64,000 bases of DNA from Deltaproteobacteria bacterium (lineage in GTDB: Bacteria > CG2-30-53-67): NCBI GenBank assembly GCA_013151235.1, contig JAADIO010000019.1, positions 1 through 64,000 on the forward strand, given 5' to 3'. Below the pieces are notes generated by a model. The model did not search any database, was not told the DNA's origin, and worked only from the letters and a program-made list of their open reading frames with translations. This document shows, one piece after another, positions 24,452 through 33,398 of this stretch. Every line of letters starts with the position of its first letter. The stretch's first letter is position 1. The position numbers were made by a program, and so were the translations under genes.

Positions 24452-24469
24452 CCCAGAATGTATTCCGGG
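24452..24469. promoter_or_regulatory. palindromic operator candidate at the dsr transcription start
   Basis: CCCAGAATG/TATTCCGGG is an 18-base inverted repeat with one mismatch pair, centred about 17 bases after the predicted start point. The position suits a repressor operator or a short leader hairpin. Confidence 0.4.
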
Positions 24470-24719
24470 TAGTAGCTTGCGCTGTTTTACTTAAAGATCA
24501 AGATCAAAAAATCATCTGCAAGAATATGACGAAAGAACCAAGCTGATTTTTGCATTAGTATTTCGTTATATTCTTATGTCTGTGAATTCCGGTTTCGATC
24601 CTTGGTTTCCGTCTTAGCAGTGGATGAAAGGTCGCCGGGTCCTGTCGCATTATTCGGGTTTTAAATGATCACATTTGTTTTTCCGATCCGAAGCTGTTTC
24701 CGGAGGGGCAATCGTTAAG

Positions 24720-25244
24720 ATGAAGTTGCAATCCTGCCTGAAAGCAAAGAGATCCGAGATTCTGACAAGATGGCACCGGGTGATCACCGATAGCTATTCC
24801 TCTGAGTCTGTTCCGTTTCTCAATAATCCGGATCCCTTTGCCAATCCTGTTGGAACGACCCTTCTGAAATCGATGGAAACTCTTCTGGATGAACTTCTAT
24901 CCGGAGCGTCTCCTGATCGGCTGGCTCCTGTCCTCGACCGGATTCTCCGCATCCGGGCCGTGCAGGATTTTCTCCCTTCCCAGGCGCTTGCCTTTCTTCC
25001 AGCTCTGAAGGATGTGGTCCGGGAGGTGATCGGAGAGGAGGAGACGGATCCGGTCTCCGAGGAGGTCAGGGAATTCGATGCATTGGTGGATCGGCTGACT
25101 CTCCTTGCCGTGGATATTTATGTGAAGTGCAGGGAGACCATTTATGAAATCCGGGTCCGGGAGTTCAAGGACCGGGCCTATAAACTCCTGGAACGAGCCG
25201 ATCTGGTTTGTGCAGCCGCCCCGGATTCTTCGGGAGGATTGTGA
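24720..25244 (+). CDS. RsbRD N-terminal-domain protein preceding DsrM
   Basis: 174 residues, all-helical: LKAKRSEILTRWHRVITDSY at the N-terminus, then NPVGTTLLKSMETLLDELL and VREFDALVDRLTLLAVDIYVKCRETIYEIRVREF. This matches the globin-like RsbRD_N domain of stressosome proteins, but without the STAS output domain. Genes of this kind are often found directly before dsrM. The ATG at 24720 follows GGAGGGG by 11 bases; an in-frame start at 24675 is less likely. It is the first gene after the strong promoter at 24408. A redox or haem-sensing regulatory role is speculative. Confidence 0.75.
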   Translation: MKLQSCLKAKRSEILTRWHRVITDSYSSESVPFLNNPDPFANPVGTTLLKSMETLLDELLSGASPDRLAPVLDRILRIRAVQDFLPSQALAFLPALKDVVREVIGEEETDPVSEEVREFDALVDRLTLLAVDIYVKCRETIYEIRVREFKDRAYKLLERADLVCAAAPDSSGGL

Positions 25245-25295
25245 GGATTTGAAACCGGAAAACGAGAAGGACTATTTCAGAGAGGTAAACGTCAG

Positions 25296-26348
25296 ATGAG
25301 AATTTTGCTTCCTTTGATCGCAGTCGTTGTTCTGGGTGCCGTCGCATTTTTGGGGGTGCAGACAGCGGGTTTACAATACTTCTTCGGGGTTGTGATCCCT
25401 TATGCAGCACTGGCGATATTTTTGTTGGGCGTGATCTACAGGATTCTGAGGTGGGCGGCTTCTCCGGTTCCCTTCAGAATCCCGACGACCTGCGGCCAGG
25501 AGAAATCTCTTCCCTGGATCAAAACGGATCCTCTGGAGAGCCCGAACGGCACGGCGGGTGTTATAGGCCGTATGGCGCTGGAGGTCTTTTTTTTCCGTTC
25601 CCTTTTCAGGAACCTGAAGTTCAGGTACAAGGCGGGCGATGGTTCAAATCCTTCCCTGACCTACCGCCGGACTCTCTGGCTCTGGCTCTTCGGTCTCACC
25701 TTCCACTGGTCCTTCCTCTTTGTTTTTGTCCGCCACCTTCGACTTTTTACACAGCCGATCCCCGCTTTTGTCTCGGCGATGAACGGCTGGGATGCAGGCC
25801 TTTCCAACATACTGCAACACTTTAATGTGCCCCCGCTTCATCTTGTCAATATCGTCGGTGCACCTCCCCTGCTGATCTCCGATGTGATCCTTGTAACGGC
25901 CGTGACGCTCCTTTTCCTCCGGAGGGTCTTGATCCCGCAGGTCCGCTATATCTCTCTTCCCGCCGATTATTTTCCGCTGTTCCTCATTTTCGCGATTGCG
26001 CTGAGCGGGATCTGTATGCGCTATTTTTTCAAGGTCGATGTGATTCATATCAAGGAACTGACGATGGGACTTGCCACCTTTCATCCGGTCGTCCCGGAGG
26101 GGATCGACGCCATATTTTTTGTGCATCTGCTTCTTGTCTGTACACTTTTTGCCTACTTTCCGTTCAGTAAGCTGGTCCATATGGCAGGGGTTTTTATGAG
26201 TCCTACGAGGAATCTGGCGAATAACAGCCGGGCAAAAAGGCATGTGAATCCCTGGAATTACCCGGTCAAGCTGCACTCCTATGAAGAGTATGAGGATGAG
26301 TATAGGGAACTGATGAAGAAGGCAGGTATTCCCGTGGAGAAGGATTAG
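25296..26348 (+). CDS. dsrM: DsrM, membrane cytochrome b subunit of the DsrMK complex
   Basis: 350 residues with about six membrane helices, including ILLPLIAVVVLGAVAFLGV, LWLWLFGLTFHWSFLFVFV and IFFVHLLLVCTLFAYFPFS. It resembles the NarI-type quinol-oxidising cytochrome b, with His residues in the third and last helices (FHWSF, FVRHL, FVHLL) as likely haem b ligands. It passes electrons between quinones and DsrK. GAGG lies 9 bases upstream of the start. DsrK starts 5 bases after its stop. Confidence 0.9.
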   Translation: MRILLPLIAVVVLGAVAFLGVQTAGLQYFFGVVIPYAALAIFLLGVIYRILRWAASPVPFRIPTTCGQEKSLPWIKTDPLESPNGTAGVIGRMALEVFFFRSLFRNLKFRYKAGDGSNPSLTYRRTLWLWLFGLTFHWSFLFVFVRHLRLFTQPIPAFVSAMNGWDAGLSNILQHFNVPPLHLVNIVGAPPLLISDVILVTAVTLLFLRRVLIPQVRYISLPADYFPLFLIFAIALSGICMRYFFKVDVIHIKELTMGLATFHPVVPEGIDAIFFVHLLLVCTLFAYFPFSKLVHMAGVFMSPTRNLANNSRAKRHVNPWNYPVKLHSYEEYEDEYRELMKKAGIPVEKD

Positions 26349-26353
26349 AGACT

Positions 26354-27964
26354 ATGGCTAAATACGTTGAGAAACCGGAAGAAACCGCACTGATCAATCA
26401 TCAACCTCCGAAAACCGGGTGGATGGAAACGCCGACGGAGTTCCGTCCGGGCAATTGGTGCTACGGCGGAAAACCCTCGGTACTTGAAGTGCTCGGGATT
26501 CCGAATCCGAGGGAGTGGAAGCCGACGGATGAGGACTGGAAGCTTCCGGCAAACTGGAAGGAGATCATTTACGAAGGATTGAAGGATCGCCTGAGTAAAT
26601 ACAGATCGTTTAAAGTCTTTCTCGACATCTGTGTTCGTTGCGGCGCCTGTGCGGATAAGTGCCACTTCTTTCTCGGGACCGGGGATCCGAAGAATATGCC
26701 CGTCCTTCGTGTGGAGCTTCTCCGTTCGGTTTACCGGAAGGATTTCACCCTGGCCGGAAAGATCCTCGGAAAAATTGCCGGGGCCCGGACCTTGACGAAG
26801 GATGTTGTGAAGGAGTGGTTTTCCTACTATTACCAGTGTACGGAATGCCGCCGCTGTTCCGTGTTCTGCCCCTACGGGATTGATACGGCGGAGATCACGA
26901 TGATGGCGCGGGAACTGCTTCACCTGGTCGGTGTCAATATCAACTGGGCGCTGGAACCGGCGGCCAAATGCTTTCAGACCGGGAACCATATGGGGCTCCA
27001 ACCGCACACCTTCAAGGACAGTATTGATTCCCTTTGTGAAGACATCGAAGATATAACAGGGGTTCATATCGAGGTTCCGCTGAACAAGAAAGGGGCGGAT
27101 GTCCTCTTTATTACGCCATCCGCCGATGTCTTCGCGGACCCGGGGATCTACACCTTCATGGGGTATCTCCTCTTGTTTGAACATATCGGTTTGAATTATA
27201 CCATGAGTACCTATGCCTCCGAGGGCGGGAATTTCGGTCTCTTTAATTCCCAGGAGATCATGAAACGATTAAATGCCAAAATGTACGCGGAGGCAAAGAG
27301 GTTAGGTGTGAAGTGGATTCTGGGCGGGGAATGCGGACACATGTGGCGGGTGGTCCATCAATACATGGATACGATGAACGGCCCCGCAGACTTCCTGGAG
27401 GTGCCGGTCTCTCCGGTTACGGGGACACGATTCGATAACGCCGCCTCCACCAAAATGGTACACATCGCTGAATTTACCGCCGACCTTATTAAACATAACA
27501 AGTTGAAACTCGATCCGAGCCGGAACAACCACCGAAAGACGACCTTCCATGATTCCTGCAATCCCGCCCGTGCGATGGGCATTCTTGAAGAACCGAGATA
27601 CATCCTGAAACATGTCTGCAACCACTTCACCGAGATGCCGAAAAACACGATTCGGGAGAAGACCTTCTGCTGCGGAAGCGGGACAGGACTGAATACGGAC
27701 GAGTACATGGATATCCGGATGCGGGGCGGGCTTCCCCGCGCGAACGCAGTCCGGCATGTCCATGAGCAAAACGATGTCGATCTTTTGACCTGTATCTGTG
27801 CTATTGATCGGGCGACCCTCACCCCTCTGATGCGGTACTGGGTTCCCGGCGTGGAGGTCTCCGGCCTGCATGAGCTGGTCGGGAATGCCCTCGTGATGGA
27901 GGGGGAACAGGAACGGAGCACCGATTTGCGGGAAGATCCTCTGGAGGGGATGGAGGATGTTTAG
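26354..27964 (+). CDS. dsrK: DsrK, HdrD-like iron-sulfur catalytic subunit
   Basis: 536 residues. Two [4Fe-4S] ferredoxin motifs: CVRCGACADKC (93-103) and CTECRRCSVFCPYG (about 162-175). Two CCG-type segments follow: an incomplete first half, and HDSCNPAR (about 397) with FCCGSGTG (about 438), which in HdrD/DsrK hold the catalytic cubane that handles disulfides. It reduces or oxidises the DsrC trisulfide. No DsrJ, O or P genes follow; the next gene is dsrC. This gives the two-subunit DsrMK form. Confidence 0.92.
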   Translation: MAKYVEKPEETALINHQPPKTGWMETPTEFRPGNWCYGGKPSVLEVLGIPNPREWKPTDEDWKLPANWKEIIYEGLKDRLSKYRSFKVFLDICVRCGACADKCHFFLGTGDPKNMPVLRVELLRSVYRKDFTLAGKILGKIAGARTLTKDVVKEWFSYYYQCTECRRCSVFCPYGIDTAEITMMARELLHLVGVNINWALEPAAKCFQTGNHMGLQPHTFKDSIDSLCEDIEDITGVHIEVPLNKKGADVLFITPSADVFADPGIYTFMGYLLLFEHIGLNYTMSTYASEGGNFGLFNSQEIMKRLNAKMYAEAKRLGVKWILGGECGHMWRVVHQYMDTMNGPADFLEVPVSPVTGTRFDNAASTKMVHIAEFTADLIKHNKLKLDPSRNNHRKTTFHDSCNPARAMGILEEPRYILKHVCNHFTEMPKNTIREKTFCCGSGTGLNTDEYMDIRMRGGLPRANAVRHVHEQNDVDLLTCICAIDRATLTPLMRYWVPGVEVSGLHELVGNALVMEGEQERSTDLREDPLEGMEDV

Positions 27965-28071
27965 CCGGGCCGGATATCCGGCTTCATCCGGTGGACAATA
28001 ATTCAAAATTATGAGAAGAGGTTTGGACCTCTTGATTTTCTTTAATCACACATGTTATGGAGGATTCAAGA

Positions 28072-28407
28072 ATGGCAACACTTGAAGTCAATGGAAAACA
28101 GTATGAACTGGATGAAGACGGTTTTCTGGCGGACATGAGCGAATGGAATGAGGACATTGCCGTTGCTCTGGCCAAGACCGAAAGCGTTGAAATGACCGAA
28201 GCCCATTGGGAGGTCGTCAATTTTCTGCGTGACTATTATGCCGAGTACAAAATTGCTCCTATGATCCGGATTCTGACCAAGGCGATCGGTAAGAAGCTGG
28301 GCAAGGAGAAAGGGAACACCAAGTATCTCTACGAGCTCTACCCGGCGGGACCGGCCAAGCAGGCCTGTAAAATTGCAGGGCTGCCCAAACCGACCGGTTG
28401 TGTGTAA
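28072..28407 (+). CDS. dsrC: DsrC sulfur-carrier protein
   Basis: 111 residues. The C-terminal arm KQACKIAGLPKPTGCV carries both redox cysteines, Cys99 and penultimate Cys110, so it is a full DsrC able to form the trisulfide, not a TusE. The ATG at 28072 is chosen because the preceding ATGGAGGA, which could be read as a start at 28057, is the ribosome site. DsrC binds DsrAB and carries the sulfite-derived sulfur to DsrMK. A terminator-like hairpin follows directly, consistent with separate high expression. Confidence 0.95.
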   Translation: MATLEVNGKQYELDEDGFLADMSEWNEDIAVALAKTESVEMTEAHWEVVNFLRDYYAEYKIAPMIRILTKAIGKKLGKEKGNTKYLYELYPAGPAKQACKIAGLPKPTGCV

Positions 28408-28415
28408 AAGCAGAC

Positions 28416-28440
28416 GGCGGGGTTCCTCCCGCCTTATTAT
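28416..28440 (+). terminator. hairpin terminator after dsrC
   Basis: GGCGGG (28416-28421) pairs with CCCGCC (28428-28433) across a 6-base loop and is followed by TTATTATTT, 8 bases after the dsrC stop. It probably ends or attenuates the RsbRD_N-dsrMKC transcript before dsrEFH. Confidence 0.6.
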
Positions 28441-28593
28441 TTCGATAAGAAAAGACCGGAGGGGGATGTTGAATCGTCGTCCCCGGTTACTCAAACGTAC
28501 CTTTGCAGGCTGAGGGGGTACGGGGAATGGCGGGCTCTTTCGGGTTCATGTGGAAGAGCAACGATATCTTTTTATACTTATGATGGAGGGGAG

Positions 28594-28950
28594 ATGAAAT
28601 TCGGAATTCTCATTCAGGAAGGCCCCTATAATCACCAGGCTTCGGATAGCGCTTATAATTTCATCCAGGCGTCACTGGAGAAAGGGCACGAGATCACCGG
28701 CGTATTCTTCTATAATGACGGTGTCATCAATACCACGAAGCTGATGGACATCCCTGCAGACGACCGGCACATCAGTAAACGCTGGTCTGAGTTGGGGGCG
28801 AAGGGGATCCAGTTAATCGTCTGCGTGGCGGCGGCCAAACGGCGGGGGATCAATCCCGACGTGTTGATTGATAATGCCCGTATCGACGGACTGGGGCAGC
28901 TCAGTGAGCTTTGTATTGAATCCGACCGATTGATCACGTTCGGTGACTGA
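28594..28950 (+). CDS. dsrE: DsrE, sulfurtransferase subunit
   Basis: 118 residues: KFGILIQEGPYNHQASDSAY at the start and IVCVAAAKRRG with Cys77, the persulfide-accepting cysteine (Cys78 in Allochromatium vinosum DsrE). DsrEFH forms a hexamer that transfers sulfane sulfur to DsrC. The presence of the active cysteine argues for a working transferase. GGAGGGG sits just upstream of the ATG. dsrF follows. Confidence 0.93.
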   Translation: MKFGILIQEGPYNHQASDSAYNFIQASLEKGHEITGVFFYNDGVINTTKLMDIPADDRHISKRWSELGAKGIQLIVCVAAAKRRGINPDVLIDNARIDGLGQLSELCIESDRLITFGD

Positions 28951-28978
28951 TCGTCTCAGAAAGGAGCCGGAGACTCAA

Positions 28979-29350
28979 ATGGAAGAACAAGCGCCAAGGA
29001 AAATTATGTTTGTGAATCGAAAGGCACCGCATGGTTCCATCTATGCCTACGAAGGACTGGAAGTCATTCTCATCTTTGGGGCCTATGACCAGGAAATCAG
29101 CGCTGCATTTCTGGATGATGCCGTCCTTTCGTTGAAAAAAGGTCAGGATACATCTGAAATCGGGACCAAGGAGTTTTCTGCGACCTTCCGTGTGTTGGAA
29201 GCCTACGGGGTGGAAAACCGTTACGTGGAGAGGGAATCTCTGGAACAGCGCGGGCTGACGGAGGAAGACTTGGTCATGGATGTGGACGTTGTTGATGGAG
29301 CGACCCTCCGGAAATATATGGGAGAACAAGACGTCCTGCTGCCCTTTTAG
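28979..29350 (+). CDS. dsrF: DsrF
   Basis: 123 residues with IMFVNRKAPHGSIYAYEGLE, ILIFGAYDQEISAAFLDDAV and the LKKGQDTSE motif characteristic of DsrF. It is a structural, cysteine-poor subunit of the DsrEFH complex. The ATG at 28979 (AGGAG upstream) is favoured; an earlier in-frame start at 28943 would overlap dsrE by 8 bases. A close paralogue lies at 38248 on the opposite strand. Confidence 0.92.
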   Translation: MEEQAPRKIMFVNRKAPHGSIYAYEGLEVILIFGAYDQEISAAFLDDAVLSLKKGQDTSEIGTKEFSATFRVLEAYGVENRYVERESLEQRGLTEEDLVMDVDVVDGATLRKYMGEQDVLLPF

Positions 29351-29380
29351 TGATGTGGATACCTGCAAGGAGGAAGAACA

Positions 29381-29674
29381 TTGCTGCATATCGTGAATAA
29401 ATCACCATTTAAATACAGAAATCTGGATACCTGCGTACGCGTCTCTGAGAAAGAGGACCCAATCATTCTCATTGAAGATGGTGTCTACGCCGCCCTGAAG
29501 GGGTCCAGTATTGAAGGGCTCATGAAGAAGACCCTGGAGGACCACCCTGTTTTTGCAATCCGGGCGGATCTCAAGGCCCGGGGAATCGACGAGGTTATGG
29601 AGGGGGTAGAAGTCTGTGATTACTCCTGCTTTGTGGATATGGTGGAAAAGCATGTCCCCTATTCCTGGCTTTGA
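29381..29674 (+). CDS. dsrH: DsrH
   Basis: 97 residues, TTG start with AGGAGGAAG upstream. MLHIVNKSPFKYRNLDTC is the DsrH/TusB N-terminus with Cys18, matching the conserved DsrH cysteine. DPIILIEDGVYAAL is the second conserved strand. It completes dsrEFH in the normal order. The HEAT gene starts 6 bases after the stop. Confidence 0.9.
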   Translation: MLHIVNKSPFKYRNLDTCVRVSEKEDPIILIEDGVYAALKGSSIEGLMKKTLEDHPVFAIRADLKARGIDEVMEGVEVCDYSCFVDMVEKHVPYSWL

Positions 29675-29680
29675 GTCTGG

Positions 29681-30334
29681 ATGAGGAATGACAAAGCGGC
29701 GGCGAAGAAGCTGCTTCGGGAAGGCCGTTACCCGGAAATTCTCAGTCGTCTTGGAGAGAAGCGAAGGACCGTTCGTCTGCTCCGGTCTCTCCTGTATGAA
29801 GATGAACGGATCATAAAATGGCGGGCCGTGACCATGTTCGGCCGGTTGGCCCGGGAAAACCCGGAACTGATCATTCCGGAAGTGGATCGACTCATCTGGT
29901 CCCTGAATGATGAAGCCGGGAGTATTGGACGAAGCGCACCGGAAACCCTGGGTGAAATTGCCCGGAACAATGCACGGATCGCCCGGGATGGGGGAAAGGT
30001 CGTTGTTCACTACATTGAAGATACAGAGACCTGCCGTCCTCCGAACCGGAATCTCGAAATTCTTGTCGGTGTCCTCTGGGCGATAGGGAGAATCGGTGAA
30101 CGGCGGCCGGAGGAGGTGGAGGAGGTCCTTACAACGGTCGAGAGCTTCTGTAAAGACCCGGACGCCAATGTCCGGGGGCATGCTCTCTGGGCTCTTGGAC
30201 GAACGCGGGTGGCCGGATTTATTGAATCGATTCGAAATTGCATGGATGACGCCGGCAGTGTAATTATCTACGAAGATGAATGGTTAAGGTCTTGTACCGT
30301 GGGACAACTCGCGCAGGACGCTTTGCGACAATAG
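29681..30334 (+). CDS. HEAT-repeat protein between dsrH and dsrA
   Basis: 217 residues of helical pairs with HEAT-like phrases: IKWRAVTMFGRLARENPE, GSIGRSAPETLGEIARNN, EILVGVLWAIGRIGERRP, ANVRGHALWALGRTRVAG. It resembles a small HEAT family known next to sulfate-reduction genes in Desulfovibrio (DVU0298-type; recalled, not searched). It has no catalytic motif and is probably a scaffold. The ribosome site is weak, suggesting coupling to dsrH. Confidence 0.75.
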   Translation: MRNDKAAAKKLLREGRYPEILSRLGEKRRTVRLLRSLLYEDERIIKWRAVTMFGRLARENPELIIPEVDRLIWSLNDEAGSIGRSAPETLGEIARNNARIARDGGKVVVHYIEDTETCRPPNRNLEILVGVLWAIGRIGERRPEEVEEVLTTVESFCKDPDANVRGHALWALGRTRVAGFIESIRNCMDDAGSVIIYEDEWLRSCTVGQLAQDALRQ

Positions 30335-30472
30335 AAACAGCCGGGCGAACAAGTCGCCTGAAAATGATACGGAAAGGGTGACAACAAAAAAGGTGAAGAA
30401 GTGTGAATTTTTATCATTATTTTTTCCCTCTGGATTCTACTGCGGAGGGGCGGAGGAAAGGAGAGCTACGGT

Positions 30473-31693
30473 ATGGCAGATCAAAAATTAAGAGAAACTC
30501 CTCTTCTTGACGAGTTGAAGAAAGGCCCCTGGCCGAGTTTCGTCAACGACATGAAGAAGATGGCCGAACGGAAACCGATGATCAATGATCTTCTGGGACA
30601 GCTTGAGCTTTCTTACAAGGAGAAAAAGGGGCATTGGAAGCATGGTGGGCTCGTTGGCGTCATGGGATACGGCGGCGGGGTCATTGGGCGTTATTCCGAT
30701 GCCGCCGAGCAGTTCCCCGCCTGTGCGCATTTCCATACCATTCGTGTGAACCAGCCTTCCGGATGGTTTTACACTTCTGCGGCTCTCCGTGAACTTTGTG
30801 ATATCTGGGACCGGCATGGATCGGGTATGACGAACATGCATGGATCCACGGGCGACTGCGTCTTCCTGGGAACGACCACGGACGAGCTGGAGCCGATCTT
30901 TGCCGAGCTGACCGCCAAGGACTGGGATTTGGGCGGGTCCGGCTCCGATGTCCGGACGCCGAGCTGCTGTAACGGGATGGCCCGCTGTGAATATGCCTGC
31001 TACGATACCATGGATGCCTGTTATAACTTTACCATGGAGTATCAGGATGAGCTGCATCGTCCGGCCTTCCCTTATAAATGGAAGTTCAAATTCTCCGGTT
31101 GTCCCAATGATTGCGTGGCCTCGATTGCCCGTTCCGATATGTCCGTGATCGGGACTTGGCGGGATGATATCCGGATCGATCAGGCTGCCGTGCAAGAATA
31201 TGCCGACAGCGGCATGGAGATTCGTTCGGATGTGATTCGCAAATGTCCGACCTCCTGCATGAGCTACGACGGCAAGGAGATCACGATCGACAACAAGAAC
31301 TGCACTCGCTGCATGCACTGCATCAATGTCATGCCCAAAGCCCTTCGGCCCGGACTGGACAAGGGGGCGACGCTGCTGATCGGTGCCAAGGCCCCGATTA
31401 TTGAAGGAGCGCTTCTCGCCACGGTTCTCGTTCCCTTTATCAAGATGGACAAGGAGGATGATTACCAGGAATTCAAGGACCTGATCGAGCGGATCTGGGA
31501 TTTCTGGGATGACCATGGTGTGAATCGTGAACGGATCGGTGAATGTATTGAGCGTGTAGGGCTGGGGAATTTCCTCGAAGCAATCGAGGCCGATCCTCTG
31601 CCGGAGCATGTCAAGCATCCTCGTACGAACCCCTACATCTTCTACGATGAATATTTTGAGGAAGTGGATGACGCCGAGGCGGAGAAAGCATGA
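30473..31693 (+). CDS. dsrA: dissimilatory sulfite reductase alpha subunit
   Basis: 406 residues. The sirohaem-[4Fe-4S] ligands are in [15 protein letters not shown] (from about 164) and [15 protein letters not shown] (about 207-220). An inserted ferredoxin domain has KCPTSCMSY and [16 protein letters not shown] (about 275-290). With DsrB it forms the heterotetramer that reduces sulfite to DsrC-bound sulfur, or works in reverse. A 138-base gap upstream has AAAGGAGAG at the start. Length and motifs are those of intact bacterial DsrA. Confidence 0.97.
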   Translation: MADQKLRETPLLDELKKGPWPSFVNDMKKMAERKPMINDLLGQLELSYKEKKGHWKHGGLVGVMGYGGGVIGRYSDAAEQFPACAHFHTIRVNQPSGWFYTSAALRELCDIWDRHGSGMTNMHGSTGDCVFLGTTTDELEPIFAELTAKDWDLGGSGSDVRTPSCCNGMARCEYACYDTMDACYNFTMEYQDELHRPAFPYKWKFKFSGCPNDCVASIARSDMSVIGTWRDDIRIDQAAVQEYADSGMEIRSDVIRKCPTSCMSYDGKEITIDNKNCTRCMHCINVMPKALRPGLDKGATLLIGAKAPIIEGALLATVLVPFIKMDKEDDYQEFKDLIERIWDFWDDHGVNRERIGECIERVGLGNFLEAIEADPLPEHVKHPRTNPYIFYDEYFEEVDDAEAEKA

Positions 31694-31770
31694 TGCTTTC
31701 GGCAGGCAGTGGGGAGAATGCAAAGAGATAACGATTTTGAATTGATCATACACATTAGGAGGAAAAGGAA

Positions 31771-32856
31771 ATGGCTGAACCTGCAGCACCGAGAAAAACC
31801 GATATCGGACCGCCTCAATATGACCAGTTTCTCCATCCGGTCATTAAGAAGAACTACGGAAAGTGGAAATACCACGAGATTCTGAAACCGGGCGTCATGG
31901 TCCATGTCTCCGAAACGGGCGACAAGATCTATTCTATTCGTGTGGGGTCCCCCCGCCTGATCAGTGTCGATGTGATTCGGATGTTTGCCGATATGGCCGA
32001 CAAGTATTGTGACGGATATCTTCGTTTTACGAGCCGGAACAATGTCGAGTTCCTGACCGACAAGGAAGGGAATATCGATCCTCTGATCAAGGACATTCAG
32101 GCCAACGGTTTTCCCGTGGGCGGAACGGGAAACTCCATTTCAAATATTATTCACACCCAGGGATGGGTTCATTGTCACTCTGCGGCAACCGATGTTTCTG
32201 GTGTGGTGAAAGCGACGATGGACGACCTCTATGAGTACTTTGTGGAGATGAAACTTCCCCACAAGATCAAGATTGCGGCGGCTTGCTGCCTCAATATGTG
32301 TGGGGCCGTTCACTGCTCCGATATTGCCATTCTGGGGATTCACCGGCGTCCGCCTCAGATCGACGACGCGCAAGTTTCAAACGTCTGTGAGATTCCGACG
32401 ACCGTTTCGTCCTGTCCCACGGCGGCGATTCGTCCGACGACGGTTGAAGGCAAGCAGACCGTCAAGGTTGACGGCGACCGGTGCATGTTCTGTGCGAACT
32501 GCTACACGGTCTGCCCGGCCATGCCGATTGCCGATCCGCTGAACGACGGCATCTCGATCTGGGTCGGCGGCAAGGTCTCCAATGCCCGTTCGGAGCCTAT
32601 GTTCACGAAGCTGGCGGTTCCCTTTATTCCGAACAATCCGCCCCGCTGGCCGGAAGTGACTGAGGCGATCAAGAAGATCGTTGAGGTCTATGCCGCCGGT
32701 GCACAGCGTTACGAACGGCTTGGGGAATGGATTGACCGTATCGGCTGGCCGCAATTCTTTGATCTGACCGGATTTGAATTCACGAAATATCATATTGATG
32801 ATTTCAGGCATGCAGGCGAGACCTTCCATCGGTCCGCCCAGATCAAATTCAAATAG
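31771..32856 (+). CDS. dsrB: dissimilatory sulfite reductase beta subunit
   Basis: 361 residues. [20 protein letters not shown] (about 170-189) and [11 protein letters not shown] carry the sirohaem-cluster cysteines. [15 protein letters not shown] (about 237-251) is the ferredoxin insert. Sequence style, for example [11 protein letters not shown], is that of reductive, bacterial-type DsrB. It partners DsrA, and dsrD starts 10 bases after its stop. Ribosome site AGGAGG. Confidence 0.97.
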   Translation: MAEPAAPRKTDIGPPQYDQFLHPVIKKNYGKWKYHEILKPGVMVHVSETGDKIYSIRVGSPRLISVDVIRMFADMADKYCDGYLRFTSRNNVEFLTDKEGNIDPLIKDIQANGFPVGGTGNSISNIIHTQGWVHCHSAATDVSGVVKATMDDLYEYFVEMKLPHKIKIAAACCLNMCGAVHCSDIAILGIHRRPPQIDDAQVSNVCEIPTTVSSCPTAAIRPTTVEGKQTVKVDGDRCMFCANCYTVCPAMPIADPLNDGISIWVGGKVSNARSEPMFTKLAVPFIPNNPPRWPEVTEAIKKIVEVYAAGAQRYERLGEWIDRIGWPQFFDLTGFEFTKYHIDDFRHAGETFHRSAQIKFK

Positions 32857-32866
32857 GAGAATGATT

Positions 32867-33112
32867 ATGTCGGAAATGACGACCGAGCAGATTGCGGATG
32901 AGATGTTCAACCTGGTGAAGGAGTATGCAGGGAAGAAGCGTTTCAAGGCGACCGACCTCACCAAAGAAGTTATTGCCAAGCATGGTGACAGTGTCAACAA
33001 AAAGGCCTGCAAGGCAGCGCTTCGTACCTTAATGGATTCCGGACGCTGTGTTTACGGCTATGCCGGTGGGAGTTTTATTTCACTTCCCGGGATAGAAGGT
33101 GCAGCCAAGTAA
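32867..33112 (+). CDS. dsrD: DsrD, winged-helix activator of DsrAB
   Basis: 81 residues. The start at 32867 is set by AGGAG 7 bases upstream; an ATG at 32861 is too close. The sequence MSEMTTEQIADEMFNLVKEY with KRFKATDLTKEVI and a C-terminal GGSFISLPG fits the DsrD winged helix. DsrD is known as an allosteric activator of sulfite reduction by DsrAB and is mostly found in sulfate and sulfite reducers, so it points to the reductive direction. Confidence 0.93.
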   Translation: MSEMTTEQIADEMFNLVKEYAGKKRFKATDLTKEVIAKHGDSVNKKACKAALRTLMDSGRCVYGYAGGSFISLPGIEGAAK

Positions 33113-33167
33113 TCAAGGCGCTTTCATCGGACTGATCTTATGATTCGTTATTGAATGTGTTTGAACG

Positions 33168-33262
33168 GATAGCCGGTCGACGCGGGACCCAAGGTCGGCT
33201 CTGTCGGGTGTCCGGCTATCTTTTCCTCTTTTGCGGAACAAAGTTCCGCAAAAGAGGAAAAG
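33168..33262. repeat. two adjoining inverted repeats between dsrD and dsrL
   Basis: GATAGCCGG (33168-33176) pairs with CCGGCTATC (33212-33220). Immediately after, a perfect 20-bp stem (33220-33239 with 33243-33262, arms beginning CTTTTCCTCTTTTGCGGAAC) encloses a 3-base AAA loop. No T-tract follows the stem, so a simple terminator is not obvious; it could be a bidirectional attenuator or a mobile-element remnant. Confidence 0.6.
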
Positions 33263-33398
33263 CAGACGTACAGGCTGGTCAGTGAGTGTGTAGATTGTCA
33301 ACCCTCCGGGATCGTAATAAAGCCTCAGACAATGTAACCGTAAAGAAGGGATTGCAAGGCAATCATATTCAGGTAACCTTTTAAATAAGGAGTGTATT

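Larger units (their letters stand above)
24211..24719. other. divergent promoter region of the sulfur loci
   Basis: A 509-base AT-rich region between the TSUP operon and the dsr island. It carries promoters facing both ways (24283-24310 minus, 24408-24436 plus), a palindrome just past the plus-strand start point (24452-24469), and about 250 bases of untranslated leader before the first dsr-island gene. No gene is visible. I see no recognisable riboswitch in the leader. Confidence 0.55.

Noticed and set aside
25641-25651. GGTTCAAATCC resembling a tRNA T-arm
   Set aside because: It lies inside the dsrM reading frame, and no acceptor, D or anticodon stems can be built around it.
30363-30418. 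AATGATA...TATCATT inverted repeat upstream of dsrA
   Set aside because: Arms of only 7 bases over 42 bases of loop; could easily arise by chance.
30488-31789. A 433-codon open frame on the minus strand
   Set aside because: Antisense to dsrA; low-complexity translation and no start signals.
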